Source of the DNA: Promethearchaeota archaeon | GTDB taxonomy: Archaea; Asgardarchaeota; Lokiarchaeia; Sigynarchaeales; SOKP01 | Direction: 5' to 3' | Assembly: GCA_030668025.1 (NCBI GenBank) | Contig: DAOUUT010000213.1 | Location: 1 to 6,554, forward strand | Length of the DNA stretch: 6,554 nt | Part shown: positions 1-6,406 of the stretch, in pieces | Numbering within the stretch: position 1 is the first letter of the stretch | How the letters are laid out: every line of letters begins with the position of its first letter | Notes under the pieces: generated by a model | The model's input: only the letters and a program-made list of their open reading frames with translations | What the model was told of the DNA's origin: nothing | The model's database searches: none | Program-made: the position numbers and the translations under genes

Positions 1-1
1 A

Positions 2-427
2 GAATTAGATGTAATGGAATTTTATGTGAAAGAAACCAAAGAATTTATTAAAGCGAAAACTCGACCAATTGTTATTATTACTTCAAATAACGAAAAGGAG
101 CTTCCTGACGCGTTCTTACGCAGATGCGTGTTTCATTATATAGAATTTCCTTCAAAGGAATTTATGGCAGACATCTGTAATCTTCACTTTCCAAATCTGA
201 AACAGAACCTTTTAGATCAATGCCTTAAAAATTTCTATGCGTTAAGAACGATCACGAAACTAAGGAAAATGCCCTCAACATCTGAACTTCTGGATTGGAT
301 CGGCGTTTTATTGAAAAGTGGAATAAGCCTAGACGAATTGAAGCACGGAATACCATTTCTTGGAGTGCTCCTTAAAAAGGAAAAAGATCTCGAAATAGCT
401 TTAGAAAAAATTAAGTTCCCTACATAA
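2..427 (+). CDS. MoxR-type AAA+ ATPase, C-terminal part (5' end outside window)
   Basis: The frame is open from base 2, so the gene begins upstream of the window. The ATG at 14 is an internal Met, not a start. About 141 residues are visible. They include a hydrophobic strand ending in sensor 1 (PIVIITSNN), then KELPDAFLRRC with the arginine-finger LRR, then FHYIEFP. This order is typical of MoxR/AAA_5 ATPases. After it comes the small helical lid domain, ending at the TAA at 425-427. The Walker A and B motifs lie outside the window. MoxR ATPases work as chaperones that load metals or assemble complexes, usually with a VWA-domain partner encoded next door. That partner follows here after a 50-nt gap on the same strand, so the two were probably co-expressed. 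The substrate is unknown. Family assignment is secure; specific function is not. Confidence 0.88.
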   Translation, partial: ELDVMEFYVKETKEFIKAKTRPIVIITSNNEKELPDAFLRRCVFHYIEFPSKEFMADICNLHFPNLKQNLLDQCLKNFYALRTITKLRKMPSTSELLDWIGVLLKSGISLDELKHGIPFLGVLLKKEKDLEIALEKIKFPT

Positions 428-477
428 TCAATTTTAAATTACTGAATAAAAAATTAAAATTTATTGATTTTAAATAA
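428..477 (+). promoter_or_regulatory. AT-rich spacer with possible TATA box for the VWA gene
   Basis: This 50-nt gap between the MoxR and VWA genes is almost entirely A and T. The stretch around 451-462 (AATTAAAATTTA) resembles an archaeal TATA box and lies about 25 nt before the ATG at 478, which would give a leaderless or near-leaderless VWA transcript. No clear Shine-Dalgarno sequence is seen. In such AT-rich DNA a TATA-like match is weak evidence, and simple co-transcription with moxR is equally possible. Confidence 0.3.
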
Positions 478-1422
478 ATGTTTGTTGAGTATTTTTATTA
501 CCTAAAAGAAAGGTTACCGGTTAGTATTACGGAGTATATGACCCTTATGGAAGCCCTTGAAAAAGGTCTTATCCATAACATGGTCGAGTTCTACTATATT
601 TCGAGATCTATATTATGTAAGAATGAACATCACTTTGACATTTACGATATTTCGTTTGCTAACTTTTTCAAAGACGCGTCTTTAAAGTTCCCTGAAGAAA
701 TCAAACAAGAAATATGGGATTGGCTTCAAAAAGATATTAATCCACCAGAATTACCTGACGGATTTCAGGAATTTCTTAACCAACATTTTGATATCGAAGA
801 ATTACAAAAACATTTCGAAGAATTACTTAAAAAACAGGATGGAGAGCATAATTTTGGAGATCAATGGATTGGAACTCAAGGTTTTTCTCAATTTGGTCAT
901 TCAGGACAAAACCCAATGGGCATGAGAGTGGGTGGTTCGTCTGGTATGCGTATGGCAATACAAATCGCCCAAAAAAGAATCTTTGCTGATTACAGAAAAG
1001 ATATCGTTTTAGACACTCGCCAAATTAAAGTCGCATTGAAGCGTCTAAAAAAATTGGAAGAGATAGGGAAGCAAGACGAGTTAAACATGGATAAAACAAT
1101 TGATGAAACTGCTCGAAATGGCGGGGATATTGACCTTATTTTCGAAAAAAAAAGGAAAAACAACGTAAAACTTATCCTTCTTATGGATGTTGGAGGAAGT
1201 ATGACCCCCTACGCTCATCTAGTCAATTTACTTTTTTCTGCTGCTAACAACATGTCGCATTGGAAAGATTTTAAGTTTTATTACTTCCATAACTGCGTCT
1301 ATGATAAGGTCTATCACAACGCTCAACGAAATCCAGATGAGGCAACAGATTTCGAAGATTTTATAAAAAAATATAATAGTAAATATAAAGTTGTAGTGGT
1401 GGGCGACGCTGCTATAGGATAA
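478..1422 (+). CDS. CoxE-like VWA-domain protein, N-terminal fragment of an interrupted gene
   Basis: The 314-residue frame stops prematurely. The N-terminus (VEYFYYLKERLPVSITEY) is the helical opening typical of CoxE-like VWA proteins, which supports the ATG at 478. The family signatures WIGTQGFSQFGHSG and the NPMGMRVGG block lie near residues 137-160. The VWA domain begins around residue 230, with the metal-site motif D237-V-G-G-S-M242 and then the conserved YYFHNCVYD. The frame reaches VVVGDAA, including the predicted late metal-site Asp310, then reads ata-gga-TAA. Everything after this Asp is missing from this frame but is encoded in the same frame from 1450 onward. Such proteins act with MoxR ATPases in complex maturation. 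Without its C-terminal helices and strands the VWA fold would be incomplete, so this copy is probably non-functional unless the 33-nt interruption is removed or skipped. Confidence 0.85.
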   Translation: MFVEYFYYLKERLPVSITEYMTLMEALEKGLIHNMVEFYYISRSILCKNEHHFDIYDISFANFFKDASLKFPEEIKQEIWDWLQKDINPPELPDGFQEFLNQHFDIEELQKHFEELLKKQDGEHNFGDQWIGTQGFSQFGHSGQNPMGMRVGGSSGMRMAIQIAQKRIFADYRKDIVLDTRQIKVALKRLKKLEEIGKQDELNMDKTIDETARNGGDIDLIFEKKRKNNVKLILLMDVGGSMTPYAHLVNLLFSAANNMSHWKDFKFYYFHNCVYDKVYHNAQRNPDEATDFEDFIKKYNSKYKVVVVGDAAIG

Positions 1423-1449
1423 CCGACTTCCGGTTAATTTCCGGTATAG
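1412..1449. repeat. 33-nt stop-containing insertion forming an imperfect inverted repeat in the VWA gene
   Basis: Removing bases 1416-1448 (33 nt) would leave gct-atg-gcg-agt and restore GDAAMASYELTERYG. The inserted DNA carries TAA at 1420, TAA at 1435 and TAG at 1447 in the VWA frame. The junction is an imperfect inverted repeat. The left arm is CTATAGGATAACCG (1412-1425), the centre is ACTTC, and the right arm is CGGTTAATTTCCGGTATAG (1431-1449). The arms share CTATA, GGA and TAACCG in complement. TTCCGGT also occurs twice directly (1428-1434 and 1439-1445). The length is a multiple of three, so the downstream frame is kept. It could be a recombination junction, a footprint of a departed element or, less likely, a tiny intron. 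Confidence 0.6.
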
Positions 1450-1743
1450 GCGAGTTATGAGCTCACCGAACGTTATGGAAGCATTTACTATTACCATCGA
1501 AACGAGATGCCTGGTATTTATTACATTAGAGACCTTGCGAATCATTTTAAAAATAACATCGTTTGGCTTAATCCTGAATTAATACGACTTGAATGGGTGC
1601 CCTGGACAAGAAAAATAATATCCAGCATCATCCCAATGTATAATCTGACTGTAGAGGGAATCGAAGAAGCTATGGATTACTTAAGAACTGGCGGCAAAAA
1701 CCAATATACCACAGTCCAGATACTAAAAGGCTTAAACTATTAA
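1450..1743 (+). pseudogene. CoxE-like VWA-domain protein, C-terminal fragment (copy A)
   Basis: This is the same reading frame as the 478 gene after the interruption. It encodes ASYELTERYGSIYYYHRNE followed by MPGIYYIRDLANHF, then NNIVWLNPELIRLEWVPW, and ends at the TAA at 1741-1743. This is the expected end of a CoxE-like VWA protein, and the last residues (TGGKNQYTTV onward) look like a normal C-terminus rather than decayed sequence. It has no credible start of its own. The first in-frame ATG is at 1507, inside the conserved block (MPGIYY), with no ribosome site apparent. Its codons are intact with no further stops or frameshifts, so the break is recent or the sequence was kept functional by recombination or RNA processing. 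A second copy of the same segment begins near 6407. Confidence 0.8.
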
Positions 1744-3957
1744 TTAATTTATCTTTTTTTGAACTTTTTTTGTTTCCCTAGGGATTTTAAAATATTCATT
1801 TATGTACTTCTTTATTAATCCTTTATCTTTTAATTCTTCTCGTAATTGTTCTTTATTATTCCTATTGATGTTATTTTTTTCATGTAGTTTTTTTAAAGAA
1901 TCAATATCTTCATCATAGTTTAGATTTATAATTTGTTCAAAATGATTTCTGTCTTCTCCTTGAAGTCCAATAAAATCCGCTAATAAATCATGACTAATTA
2001 CTTTAGTATTTTCGGGATAAAGTATAGAACTATCATTTGGAAGATTTTTTATAGGATCATAAGGGTACCAATTAGTACCAACTATATATAGCATTAAATC
2101 TGGGCGTTCATACTTGATACTTTTATTTATTATATTCTGATCAGTTATATCATTAGTAAGATCAAACTGGATAGCTTTTATATGATCAAATTGATTATCA
2201 ACTGAATTTACTTGTATTCCATGGATAAGCTTTGAGATTTCACCATTAGAAGGATTTTTCAATCGATTTTGAAGATAATTTTTATCATTTAATATTAATC
2301 CATCACTTCCTTTAGAAACACCTGGATATATTCTAGGTTCAGCGAAAAATTTTTCCTCACCTTTTTCATTGAAGTAACCCGTCAGTTTATCAAGTATACA
2401 TTGATGGGTGTACACTCCTAAATTTCGATATAAAATAGTCATTGGAAATCTTTCTTCAAAAGATTTAAGATCAGCTTTAAAAACATCTTCTTTAGCAAAT
2501 TTTTTTACACTATGACCTGAAATACCAAATTTATCCGCAATTTGACTCATATTATGACTTGTTTTCTTAATATCATTAATAACAGAATTTCGAATTTCCT
2601 CTGTAATTTTCTCTCTCGCAGGCCATTTTCTTTCATATTCTACTTTAGAATTTTCAAGTTTTGCAATTCTCTCAATTACACCTCTTGTGACATCCAATTT
2701 CTTACTAATCCATCGTTGAGGGATTGGATGATACATTTTAACTTCATTTCTAATTTTTTTATATATTTCTTTAGGAATCATTTCAGTTGGACTTGGAAAT
2801 CTTTCGATTTTAGAATTTTCATCTTTCAAAACATGATCTCGAGCGTAATTACTGATAGCATGGTGTGAAAGATAAACTCCAAAATTTTTTAACTCTCCTG
2901 AAATAGCTCTCATCGAAGAATTTGAATTTATTGTTTTATTCATTACAAATTGAGGTATTTCACCGCTCTTTGTAATTGCTTTGGCAGCATTGATAAGCTG
3001 TTTTCTTGCGTTAAGATCTTTCTCATTATCTCTAATCCATTTAATGAATTCGTTTGTAATTTTTGCCCCTCTATTGGCGTATGGAGTTTGAAGGTTGTTC
3101 TGTTTAGCAAAATCATGGTATTGAATGAATTTTTCTTTAAGGAGTTGAATGTTATCAGTTGTAATGTTTCTCTTATCAAGGGAATAGTTCTCTTGAAGAA
3201 AACCTCCCGTTCCGCTTGGGAACCTCTCACTGAACTTCACTTGATCATTGTTATATATTTGATTCAATGCAATGTTCTTGACAGTATAAGGACTCATATT
3301 TAAGCCATAATCCTTTAAATTTCTTGGAATTTCTTTTAGGGATTTGTTTGTGGTTGATATTTCTTTTTTAATCATTTCTTGAATAAATTTTCCGTTATTG
3401 ATGTTCTCAACTTGCTTTAGCCAGTTTTTGATTTTAGATGGATCAGATTCATTTTGCTTGATCCATTCTTTAAATTTATCTGTAATTCTGATACCCCGAT
3501 TAGGATAGGGATTGGGAATCTTATCCTTACCCATATTTTTTGCATAATTGACATATTCAACTAACTTCGGTGAGAGATTTGATATTAAAGTGTTTTCATT
3601 AGGATATAATTCATTTTTCTCTTTAAAGTTTAAAGCAGGTTTGAAAGCTCTTTCTTTTTTCTCTGGCATTTCAAGCGAGGGGGTAAAATTATTTTCTTTA
3701 CTTTTGGTATCACTATCTAATTTGGGTTTGAATTTAGTATCTTCAGCTTCCTTGGGGTTATCTAATGATGGTTTGAAGGCTCTTTCCTTTTTATCATCTC
3801 CAGTAAGTTTTGGAGAGAAATCTCGCGTTTTATTCTCCTTGGGTGAGGTTAGGGAGGGTGTGAATTTTTCCTTTTCTTCTTGCTTGTCGTTGTAGATGTC
3901 CTTTCGTTCCTCCTTTTCTTTTGACTCCTTCTCGTCGTTATATTTACTTTCATACAT
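1744..3957 (-). CDS. Unknown multi-HTH DNA-binding protein with repeat tail and possible nuclease-like C-terminal domain
   Basis: I do not recognise the family. I start it at the ATG at 3957 (737 aa; numbering from there). It has GAGGT at 3972-3968 and a TATA-like box at about 3995-4005. An ATG at 3996 would add 13 residues but lies inside that TATA box. Residues 1-132 are charged and disordered-looking, with an F-x-P-x-L motif repeated every 14-15 residues. Two long related modules follow, marked by PYPNRG/PYANRG, then ITxxF(K/I)xWI, then an HTH-like segment and ERFP (ends near 247 and 388). Two shorter units of about 60 aa follow, with HTH-like segments (416-433, 472-490) ending ERKWP and ERFP. 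The C-terminal domain (about 514-670) has EPRIYPG, SDGLI (Asp552), IKAIQFDLTND and RPDLMLYIVG. The strand pattern recalls restriction-endonuclease-like folds, but the usual ExK is not evident. It probably binds DNA and works with the upstream ATPase gene. Confidence 0.75.
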   Translation of the reverse strand: MYESKYNDEKESKEKEERKDIYNDKQEEKEKFTPSLTSPKENKTRDFSPKLTGDDKKERAFKPSLDNPKEAEDTKFKPKLDSDTKSKENNFTPSLEMPEKKERAFKPALNFKEKNELYPNENTLISNLSPKLVEYVNYAKNMGKDKIPNPYPNRGIRITDKFKEWIKQNESDPSKIKNWLKQVENINNGKFIQEMIKKEISTTNKSLKEIPRNLKDYGLNMSPYTVKNIALNQIYNNDQVKFSERFPSGTGGFLQENYSLDKRNITTDNIQLLKEKFIQYHDFAKQNNLQTPYANRGAKITNEFIKWIRDNEKDLNARKQLINAAKAITKSGEIPQFVMNKTINSNSSMRAISGELKNFGVYLSHHAISNYARDHVLKDENSKIERFPSPTEMIPKEIYKKIRNEVKMYHPIPQRWISKKLDVTRGVIERIAKLENSKVEYERKWPAREKITEEIRNSVINDIKKTSHNMSQIADKFGISGHSVKKFAKEDVFKADLKSFEERFPMTILYRNLGVYTHQCILDKLTGYFNEKGEEKFFAEPRIYPGVSKGSDGLILNDKNYLQNRLKNPSNGEISKLIHGIQVNSVDNQFDHIKAIQFDLTNDITDQNIINKSIKYERPDLMLYIVGTNWYPYDPIKNLPNDSSILYPENTKVISHDLLADFIGLQGEDRNHFEQIINLNYDEDIDSLKKLHEKNNINRNNKEQLREELKDKGLIKKYINEYFKIPRETKKVQKKIN
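1752..1775 (+). terminator. T-tract terminator for the VWA transcript
   Basis: Two runs of seven T (1754-1760 and 1765-1771) begin 11 nt after the VWA stop. Archaeal intrinsic termination typically uses U-rich tracts without a needed hairpin. The same bases, read on the other strand, encode the Lys-rich tail (KKVQKK) of the convergent gene, so the tract does double duty. Confidence 0.5.
3631..3864 (-). repeat. Six-copy ~15-residue F-x-P-x-L coding repeat
   Basis: Within the unknown multi-HTH protein, FTPSL, FSPKL, FKPSL, FKPKL, FTPSL and FKPAL start at residues 32, 47, 61, 76, 91 and 105, a spacing of 14-15. A degenerate seventh (LSPKL) is at 128. The linkers are rich in K, E, D and P. Two copies share the longer KERAFKP. 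The pattern suggests an extended, disordered array of identical short docking motifs. Protein-level repetition is clearer than DNA-level repetition. Confidence 0.75.
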
Positions 3958-3994
3958 GTTAATAAAAACCTCAAGTATTATTCTGGGTGAGAGC

Positions 3995-4005
3995 ATTTAA
4001 ATAAA
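3995..4005 (-). promoter_or_regulatory. TATA-like box for the multi-HTH protein gene
   Basis: On the minus strand the sequence reads TTTATTTAAAT, preceded by a run of T. Its centre is about 43 nt before the ATG at 3957. Start of transcription about 26 nt downstream would leave a short leader of about 17 nt carrying GAGGT ten bases before that ATG. This supports choosing the internal start over 3996. Confidence 0.45.
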
Positions 4006-4094
4006 AAAAACAGTCAACCCAACTACCAATATAATCTTTTTATAAAATTAATTCTTAGAGTTATTAATTAACTAAATCCAATCTTTGCATCATG

Positions 4095-4129
4095 AAAAAA
4101 TTACCTTAGTTATCTGTTATAAAACAGAT
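4095..4129 (-). terminator. Hairpin plus T-run after the HerA-like gene
   Basis: A perfect 7-bp inverted repeat, ATCTGTT (4112-4118) and AACAGAT (4123-4129) with loop ATAA, lies 8 nt past the stop codon of the HerA-like gene. On the minus strand it is followed, after a short spacer, by a run of six T (4100-4095). It could end transcription of the ATPase gene and separate it from the multi-HTH gene, which has its own promoter-like sequence. A binding site is an alternative. Confidence 0.45.
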
Positions 4130-4137
4130 TATTATTT

Positions 4138-6147
4138 TTAAAATATATCATTAGTACGGAACACGAAACGTTCTTTAGTGATTTTATTTCTACAAAACAC
4201 TTCCCGATTTCCGAGATTGTTAATGAGCTCTTCTTGTTCTTTGTTATGAGCTAATTTTTTTGCATTTTCTTCGTCTAAACTAAAGATGAAGTGGATCATT
4301 GGAGCGCTTCGTACTTTACTCATGAGTAGTTTGGGATCCTGATCAATAAACATGAAGGAAATCCCTTGGCTTCTCGATTCTTCAATTAATTCAGCCAAGA
4401 AGTCCTGAAATCCTTTATATGAGATAAAATCATCATCGTGAACGTGTTGTCCCATTTGTTCTTGGGCGAGACGGTGTGTTTCATCAATTGCGATTATGAC
4501 CTTTAGTTTGTTAGTTTGGGGTAATTTATCCTTTAAATAATTAAAAAGAGCACATAGGAATAGTCTTTGAGCCTCTCGGCTTTTACAACTACTTAAATCA
4601 AGGAAAATTCCTCCTCCTTTCATGAGCACGTCGAACCATTGAGGTGTAGTATCATTTAGTCTTAAACTGTCTATTATGTGTTTATCTCTTGTAATTTTTG
4701 CGATCTGCGTCTTAAGATAAGATATCCTGCGATATTTCGTCTTATTATCTAATTCATTATCAGCTTCGATAAATTTAACAAGGTTATTTAATAAGACTTT
4801 AATGGATTTAGGAGGCATTCCATGTTCTTTCAAGTATAAATCAAGCACTTCTATTAAATTGCTCTCAAAAAAGTTTTTTAGTCCCAATTGTGCGATAATA
4901 TATCGTGCGGTGTCGTAAATATTTCCATTTTTATTAATATAAGGTACTCGGCACTTTGGTGTATTCCATTTGAGTAATAAATTAAAACTACTACCCATTT
5001 TAAAAAGCAGATCTTGGTCAGGTTTTACAGTATTCACATAAATGAACCCGACATTCTTGTGTTTCTTATTAATCTGAGTTAATAGATCAATTGAAAATGA
5101 GGTTTTTCCTACACCATTATTACCCGCTATAAGAACCCGTTGGTGTAAATGATCTATTTTCATTGATTTTTCATGGTTTGTGAGTGATCCTCGATACAAT
5201 AGAGAGCCTAATTTAACTTTTTCAGGATCTGATTCGTTATAAGGCTCTAATTCCACGTTTTCATCCTTTAGCCACATGCCCTTCTTAAGAGGGATATTAT
5301 TTAAGAACACAAAATCAAATTCTTTCGGTTCAATAAAAGCTGCATGATCCTCTTCAAAAAAATCATCATTTAAAATTTGATACCATGTATCTGCTTTGGC
5401 TAAATTTAAAGTTGCTCCACGTCCAGAACTATTTTGAATTCCTGACGCTAGTGATTCGAGTTGTCCCTTTAGTTCTAAATCAGCTACACTTAGATTAATA
5501 TTATCATCTAATTCTACATTAATTAAAATTCGGAGTAAATAATATTTTAGGTAATGCTGTTTATGTTTTTCTAACCAATCGGGCTTTAGATCTTCTATAG
5601 GAGTAGCTTTGGGACGAGGATAATTTTTATGATTGAAATTCCTATGCCAGAATATATATGCTGTAATTTTTCTATTTGTACGGTTTAGCCAAACAAAATT
5701 GATGAGTTTTTGGAAAATATTAATATTACCATAATAAAAATCATCCCGTCTTGGTATTTTGACTTCCCAGAAACGCTTATTTTTTTCATTGTAATAGTGT
5801 AGAGCAGAACGTACAGTTACTTTAGTTTCTATGCCTGGAAACCGTGCTCGAAGGTTATCACGAAACTTTATACCCGATCTGAACGCATCTTTCGAATTAA
5901 AAGTAGAACCGCTTCCCATTAAGATAAATTTCATCGAAAATTGAGGAGTGAGCTTCAATTCGAGTCCATAAACGTGTTTATCGCTAAAAAGAGGATCAAA
6001 TAGCCATGAGGGAGGTTTCTTACTTTTATCACTAAACTTAGGGCAGCGTAATACTTCAATAATGGTCCAGAAATTAGGGTCCAAATCTCTAATGTTATTA
6101 TTAATTCTCGAATTAGTTATGGAATCTTTCTTGTCAATATTAGCCAT
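4138..6147 (-). CDS. HerA/FtsK-superfamily DNA-translocating ATPase
   Basis: 669 aa. The C-terminal half is a P-loop motor. Walker A is GNNGVGKTS (342-350), preceded by HQRVLIA. Walker B is VIIAIDETH (550-558, Asp555/Glu556). ESRSQG (590-595) sits where HerA-type proteins carry a conserved arginine, followed by the strand ISFMFIDQDP. A final LGNREVFCR (645-653) matches the closing strand of these ATPases. HerA/FtsK/VirB4 relatives form hexamers that pump or unwind DNA. The first ~330 residues are not the usual HerA barrel that I can recognise; the VYGLELKLT and SMKFILMGSG stretches loosely recall VirB4/TraC-like ATPases. No membrane segment is seen, so it is probably cytosolic. The ATG at 6147 fits a leaderless transcript from the box at 6168-6178. 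The next gene on the same strand encodes the multi-HTH, possibly nuclease-like protein, suggesting a joint DNA-processing role, as HerA has with NurA or with defence nucleases. Confidence 0.85.
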   Translation of the reverse strand: MANIDKKDSITNSRINNNIRDLDPNFWTIIEVLRCPKFSDKSKKPPSWLFDPLFSDKHVYGLELKLTPQFSMKFILMGSGSTFNSKDAFRSGIKFRDNLRARFPGIETKVTVRSALHYYNEKNKRFWEVKIPRRDDFYYGNINIFQKLINFVWLNRTNRKITAYIFWHRNFNHKNYPRPKATPIEDLKPDWLEKHKQHYLKYYLLRILINVELDDNINLSVADLELKGQLESLASGIQNSSGRGATLNLAKADTWYQILNDDFFEEDHAAFIEPKEFDFVFLNNIPLKKGMWLKDENVELEPYNESDPEKVKLGSLLYRGSLTNHEKSMKIDHLHQRVLIAGNNGVGKTSFSIDLLTQINKKHKNVGFIYVNTVKPDQDLLFKMGSSFNLLLKWNTPKCRVPYINKNGNIYDTARYIIAQLGLKNFFESNLIEVLDLYLKEHGMPPKSIKVLLNNLVKFIEADNELDNKTKYRRISYLKTQIAKITRDKHIIDSLRLNDTTPQWFDVLMKGGGIFLDLSSCKSREAQRLFLCALFNYLKDKLPQTNKLKVIIAIDETHRLAQEQMGQHVHDDDFISYKGFQDFLAELIEESRSQGISFMFIDQDPKLLMSKVRSAPMIHFIFSLDEENAKKLAHNKEQEELINNLGNREVFCRNKITKERFVFRTNDIF

Positions 6148-6167
6148 AAAACGATAATGTTATAGTT

Positions 6168-6178
6168 ATATTTAAAAG
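6168..6178 (-). promoter_or_regulatory. TATA box of the HerA-like gene (leaderless)
   Basis: The minus strand reads CTTTTAAATAT, a good archaeal TATA box. Its centre is about 25 nt from the ATG at 6147, so transcription would begin at or next to the start codon. No Shine-Dalgarno sequence precedes that ATG, which agrees with a leaderless mRNA. Confidence 0.55.
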
Positions 6179-6352
6179 AAAATTAAGGTAAAAATTAATT
6201 ATTGTAAATCTAAAATCAGATTATAGTAGAGATTATAATTATAATAACGATTGAAACATTTCTGAATATTTAATTGTTAGAATGAGACTATTCAAGAAAT
6301 TACTTGTTAGTAACCAGTCTATCGCAGTATTGATTTGATTCCAAACATTTCT

Positions 6353-6366
6353 GGGAAGAAATTCCC
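6353..6366. repeat. Inverted repeat GGGAA-GAAA-TTCCC
   Basis: A perfect 5-bp stem with a 4-nt loop, followed on the plus strand by a pyrimidine-rich tract and seven T (6378-6384). It could be part of a terminator or a protein-binding site. Confidence 0.4.
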
Positions 6367-6378
6367 TCTTTTCTTCGT

Positions 6379-6402
6379 TTTTTTGAAACACATTTCAAAA
6401 AA
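6379..6402. repeat. 10-bp inverted repeat at the right VWA breakpoint
   Basis: TTTTTTGAAA (6379-6388) and TTTCAAAAAA (6393-6402) pair perfectly around a CACA loop. The repeat ends 4 nt before the first base homologous to the VWA gene (about 6407). The left breakpoint also carries an inverted repeat, with a different sequence. A transcription terminator is possible, but the position suggests a role in recombination. Confidence 0.5.
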
Positions 6403-6406
6403 TTGT

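Larger units (their letters stand above)
6179..6404. other. Gene-free AT-rich stretch with short palindromes, upstream of the HerA-like gene
   Basis: I see no convincing gene. A 67-codon minus-strand frame here is largely the antisense shadow of VWA copy B. The stretch holds AAACATTTCTG twice (6254-6264 and 6343-6353), the palindrome GAAACATTTC (6253-6262), the inverted repeat GGGAA-GAAA-TTCCC (6353-6366) and a longer hairpin at 6379-6402. Such clustering suits a recombination site, an origin or a terminator region, but no function can be assigned. Confidence 0.4.

Noticed and set aside
1417..1450. Programmed translational bypass, since GGA is followed at once by TAA as in T4 gene 60
   Set aside because: No matching Gly codon in the gap lets decoding resume in the VWA frame. 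GGT at 1443 or GGC at 1449 would lead to a stop (gag-tta-TGA) shortly after.
1398..1467. Archaeal bulge-helix-bulge intron removing the 33 nt
   Set aside because: Flanks can pair (GGTGGGC with GCTCACC, CTATA with TATAG), but I cannot place two 3-nt bulges around a 4-bp helix at cuts that restore the frame. Kept only as an RNA test in the findings.
1228..1545. 105-codon minus-strand frame over the VWA break
   Set aside because: It is antisense to the conserved VWA coding sequence and reads as a shadow. A similar frame lies antisense to copy B (6300-6503).
2542..3895. Several plus-strand frames of 95-117 codons inside the multi-HTH gene
   Set aside because: They are rich in Phe, Ser and Leu, as expected from antisense of a Lys- and Glu-rich AT-rich gene, and lack start signals.
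3957..3996. Start of the multi-HTH protein at the ATG at 3996
   Set aside because: This ATG overlaps the TATA-like box. The ATG at 3957 has GAGGT ten bases upstream and the charged N-terminus begins directly after it.
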